Source: Flavobacterium shii
GTDB lineage: Bacteria > Bacteroidota > Bacteroidia > Flavobacteriales > Flavobacteriaceae
Assembly: GCF_025847235.1 (NCBI RefSeq)
Contig: NZ_JAOZEW010000001.1
Coordinates: forward strand, 248,001-312,000
Direction: 5' to 3'
DNA length: 64,000 bases
Shown here: positions 61,037 through 64,000 of the stretch, piece by piece
Position numbering within the stretch: the stretch's first letter is position 1
Layout of the letters: each line of letters starts with the position of its first letter
Program-made: the position numbers and the translations under genes
The notes under the pieces: generated by a model
Told to the model about the DNA's origin: nothing
The model's input: the letters and a program-made list of their open reading frames with translations, nothing else
The model's database searches: none

Positions 61037-62357
61037 TCAAGATATTGAATTAAGAAGTGAAGAGGTACAGGAGATATTAACCCGGGTTCCTCATTGGATG
61101 ATACGTTGGGGTAATGTCATTATTTTAATTATTCTGTTAATGATATTTTTATTGGCTTGGATCATAAAATATCCTGATATTGTTACCACTGATATTACTA
61201 TTACCACCTTGACTCCACCAGAGAAACTTATCGCAAGAAGCTCAGGGAGACTTGAAAAGATTTTAGTTATTAATCAACAGAATATAAATAAGCACACGCC
61301 CTTAGCTGTTATCGAAAACACAGCTAATTATGAAGATGTTTTTTACCTGAAAAGTATTACTGACACACTAAAAGTTAATAATGTACATTTTGAGTTCCCT
61401 TTTGAGAAACTAAGAGGCTTACAATTGGGAGATATTGGGGCGGCATTTACTGTATTTGAAAAAGATTATATTGCCTATACACTTAATAATAATTTACAGC
61501 CCTATTCCGTAGAAGGTAATGCTCAAAGCTATGAGATTGTTCAGTTAAAACAAAGATTATCTTTATTAGTTGAACAAAAAGAGATTGCAGATAAAGAAAT
61601 AGTAATAAAAAAAAATGAGATATCACGATATCAAAAACTATATGACAAAGGTGTTATAGCGACACAAGAATGGGACACAAAAAATCTTGATTATCTACAA
61701 TTCGAAAAAGGATTACGGAATTTAAATGCCTCCATTTCTCAAACCAAATCTTCGATAAATGATTTGGATAAGAATACAAAAACAACAAGAATAAATGAAA
61801 CTAAAGATGAAGTAAACCTTTTCAGGAATACCATTCAATCGTATAGCCAATTAAAGAAAGTAATTGGCGATTGGGAACTGGCTTATGTATTACGATCATC
61901 AATAGCAGGAGAAGTATCTTTTTTACAGGTTTGGAAAGAAAACCAAAGTGTAACTTCAGGTGATAATATATTTACTGTCATTCCTAGAAATGAGACCAAT
62001 TATATTGGTAAAGTAAAAGCAATTGCGCAAAACTCCGGTAAACTAAAACAAGGTCAGAAAGTAAATATTCGTTTGGCTAACTATCCAGATCGTGAATTTG
62101 GTGTACTCAATGGAAATGTAGAAAATATTTCGCTGACTCCTGACAAGGAAGGCAATTTATTGATTGATGTTTCATTGCCCGAAGGATTGAATACATCATA
62201 TAACAAAAAAATATATTTCCAGCAAGAAATGACGGGAACAGCCGATATTGTTACAGAAGATTTACGTTTAATAGAGCGCCTGCTTTATCAATTCAGAGAT
62301 ATCTTTAGCAGATCAAATACTCTCAAAAAAGAGACTAAAGAGTCTGCAAATAAATAA
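61029..62357 (+). CDS. HlyD-family membrane-fusion/adaptor protein
   Basis: A 442-residue periplasmic adaptor for the PCAT exporter. The cytoplasmic tail (SEEVQEILTRVPHWMIRWGN) precedes a membrane helix (VIILIILLMIFLLAWIIKYP). A biotinyl-lipoyl-like half (TTLTPPEKLIARSSGRLEKI), a long coiled coil (about residues 170-270) and a beta-barrel half (IRLANYPDREFGVLNGNVEN) follow. It should bridge the inner-membrane exporter to an outer-membrane channel such as TolC, which is not encoded in the window. It is the last gene of the cluster. Confidence 0.88.
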   Translation: MPNQDIELRSEEVQEILTRVPHWMIRWGNVIILIILLMIFLLAWIIKYPDIVTTDITITTLTPPEKLIARSSGRLEKILVINQQNINKHTPLAVIENTANYEDVFYLKSITDTLKVNNVHFEFPFEKLRGLQLGDIGAAFTVFEKDYIAYTLNNNLQPYSVEGNAQSYEIVQLKQRLSLLVEQKEIADKEIVIKKNEISRYQKLYDKGVIATQEWDTKNLDYLQFEKGLRNLNASISQTKSSINDLDKNTKTTRINETKDEVNLFRNTIQSYSQLKKVIGDWELAYVLRSSIAGEVSFLQVWKENQSVTSGDNIFTVIPRNETNYIGKVKAIAQNSGKLKQGQKVNIRLANYPDREFGVLNGNVENISLTPDKEGNLLIDVSLPEGLNTSYNKKIYFQQEMTGTADIVTEDLRLIERLLYQFRDIFSRSNTLKKETKESANK

Positions 62358-62367
62358 TTAAGGGTTA

Positions 62368-64000
62368 TTAATTCTTTATAAATTTATTTTCCCAACTTCC
62401 CTTATTTGTATGGAGTTGAACGTGGTATATACCTGGACTAAAACCACTCACATCAATTTGTTCATACTTTTGAGTATCAGAATACATCCTTTGTCCCAAT
62501 GCATTCCAGATTGTGAGGTTTTGTACCTCAAAATTTTTATTTTCTGGCATACATAAATTTAGGATATTTGTTACTGGATTTGGATAGAGTGTGATACTAT
62601 TTTTCGTACCGATAACTTCTTCTAGTCCCAAATTTTCTTCTACTGTAAGATGCAAAGGCATAGTGGTGGTTGTACCACATTCGTTTAGCATTTCGCAGGT
62701 ATAATCACCACTATCACTAATGGTCATTGCTGTAAGATTCAAAATACCGGTGGTTTGTGCTGGAAGTACAACTCCATTTTTTTTCCAGATGTAAGAAGTT
62801 GCATTTGTATTTTTAATGTCAAATGTAAAAGATTCGCCGATGTTGGAGGTATGTGTATCAGCATCAAAATATTCATAAGTAGGCTTACGGCATATTTCAA
62901 TAAGGTCGCTGCTGTCAGATGGATAAAAATAATCAATTGAGGTCATTCCGGTCAGAGTTACCTCATTAGTGATGGGATTAAATTTAAAAACACCATGACC
63001 GTTTATACCATATAAATTCCCGTCAGATGATAAGAGCAAGCTGTTAAGAGCTGGTGTGAGTCCGGTAGGGTAAGCATTACCTATTTTTGCGAAATAATGA
63101 AGAACTGTTATATTCCCAGTGGTAAGGTCATATTCATATAAAGATCCTTTTACTTCCTGTTCGGGGTTTTCCTGATTTTTTCCTTTACCAGTCAGTACTC
63201 CATAAAGTTTATTATTTGGACCAGCTGTTAATGGACCTGGTAAAGAACCCGTGGTATTGCCATTGAAACTAATTTTTTTTGTAAATGTATTTGTAGCTAT
63301 ATTATATTCAAATAATGTACCATCACCAATGCTATTGTTCTCATAACCATAGTCGCCACCTCTCATTGTTGTGCCATAGAGCTTTCCTGATGCAGTTTGT
63401 ACTAATGAGCCTGTTGGGCCTGCACCGTCGTAATAGGTACAATTAAAAGGATAAATGTAACTAAACGAATTATTAGAAGGGTTAAATCGTATTATGGATC
63501 CTAAAAGAGGGGTTAATGTAGGACAGGAGGAGTAATATTGAGTTGTGCCATATAAATTCCCGTCAGATGCTCTTATAAGTTCTCCTGTTATTCTGTTAGG
63601 AAATGCATTCATTCCGTTGTAAGGATTAACTACCAATGAACCAACAGTAGTGATTTCATTCAGCATATTATATTTAAAAATACCTACTCCTGAAGCTACA
63701 CCATAAAGTGTTCCATTGATTGGCTCTATTATACCAGACTGAGGATTTTTCATAGTAGGCAATTGAGTGTTTCCAAAGGAGGTAACAACCTTAAAACGGT
63801 TTATAGTTAAATCATATTCAAATAAAACACCACCTGTGTTATCTGTCTGAGGTATATTATATCCACCTTGTGATGCCGTACCATATAGTTTTCCGTTAGA
63901 AGCGACAAATAATCTGCCGTAAGGCTTCATTCCGTTCGTTGAATCAAAATTATATACAGGCTGGGGATTGGCGCCATTTTGATCTGTCTTAAAAATAGAT
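62368..64000 (-). CDS. GloVer-repeat, Ig-like, T9SS-sorted surface protein (5' end outside window)
   Basis: At least 543 residues are present; the frame is open through base 64000, so the N-terminus is missing. The frame continues upstream of the Met at 63930, which is therefore not the start. Residues from about 1 to 330 are repeats of the GloVer type (DGNLYGT, GTLFEYNIATNTFTKKISF, GSLYEYDLTTGNITVLHYF). An Ig-like module follows (ATSYIWKKNGVVLPAQTTGI, SDSGDYTCEMLNECG). A type IX secretion sorting domain then ends the protein (LYPNPVTNILNLCMPEN ... FSPGIYHVQLHTNKGSWENK). It is probably a secreted or surface-attached protein of unknown binding role. It converges on the RiPP cluster with a 10-base gap. 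Confidence 0.85.
   Translation of the reverse strand, partial: SIFKTDQNGANPQPVYNFDSTNGMKPYGRLFVASNGKLYGTASQGGYNIPQTDNTGGVLFEYDLTINRFKVVTSFGNTQLPTMKNPQSGIIEPINGTLYGVASGVGIFKYNMLNEITTVGSLVVNPYNGMNAFPNRITGELIRASDGNLYGTTQYYSSCPTLTPLLGSIIRFNPSNNSFSYIYPFNCTYYDGAGPTGSLVQTASGKLYGTTMRGGDYGYENNSIGDGTLFEYNIATNTFTKKISFNGNTTGSLPGPLTAGPNNKLYGVLTGKGKNQENPEQEVKGSLYEYDLTTGNITVLHYFAKIGNAYPTGLTPALNSLLLSSDGNLYGINGHGVFKFNPITNEVTLTGMTSIDYFYPSDSSDLIEICRKPTYEYFDADTHTSNIGESFTFDIKNTNATSYIWKKNGVVLPAQTTGILNLTAMTISDSGDYTCEMLNECGTTTTMPLHLTVEENLGLEEVIGTKNSITLYPNPVTNILNLCMPENKNFEVQNLTIWNALGQRMYSDTQKYEQIDVSGFSPGIYHVQLHTNKGSWENKFIKN

Overview
The window reads as a chromosomal stretch of a Flavobacterium-like member of the Bacteroidota. 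It is AT-rich and has almost no Shine-Dalgarno sequences. Two secreted proteins carry type IX secretion (T9SS) C-terminal sorting domains. Intergenic DNA holds short dispersed repeats of the kind seen in flavobacteria. There is no rRNA, and I could recognise no intact tRNA or CRISPR array.

Region 1 (1-29.6 kb) is mostly ordinary chromosome. A partial dsbD-like gene, tilS and a pabB-type gene form a minus-strand run. They are followed by a DUF4349 lipoprotein, a DoxX-like protein, lpdA, an Lrp/AsnC regulator divergent from a Cys/Met-metabolism PLP enzyme, an APC amino-acid permease, a YARHG protein, a large FAD/FeS oxidoreductase, a possible DUF6896 protein, and a WG-repeat protein. Next come a T9SS-exported glucoamylase-like protein, two dehydrogenase-fold proteins, an AraC regulator, a serine hydrolase, a Gcr-type membrane protein and a beta-helix protein. 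A decayed copy of the start of the 21.2 kb reductase gene lies just upstream of the exported glucoamylase-like gene.

Region 2 (about 30-51.6 kb) looks like a degraded mobile island. At its left edge are an IS6-family element without matching target duplications, a tyrosine integrase broken by frameshifts and cut by that IS, and a non-coding segment with two near-twin hairpins and tRNA-like fragments. All intact genes then run on the minus strand. They encode a 1418-residue STAND-type NTPase with an N-terminal Cap4/DUF4297-like nuclease domain (an Avs-like phage-defence candidate), SbcC and SbcD, and a Gabija-like pair (OLD/TOPRIM nuclease plus UvrD-like helicase, 8-base overlap). Beyond these lies a PRTRC cassette (ssb, DUF932, PRTRC E, C, a possible 58-residue ORF, F, B and ThiF). 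Two related GC-rich segments flank the PRTRC cassette.

Region 3 (52-64 kb) holds a DUF1090-like protein, a small secreted protein and 1.25 kb of gene-poor, possibly decayed DNA. It then carries a peptide natural-product cluster of the grasp-with-spasm type: a response regulator, a lipoprotein, a 79-residue precursor with a double-glycine leader, a hairpin, an ATP-grasp maturase, a 62-residue protein, a SPASM-domain maturase, a C39-peptidase ABC exporter and an HlyD-type adaptor. The proposed pathway is that the ATP-grasp and SPASM proteins modify the precursor, the C39 domain cuts after Gly-Gly, and the ABC/HlyD pair exports the product. The window ends inside a GloVer-repeat, Ig-like, T9SS-sorted surface protein.
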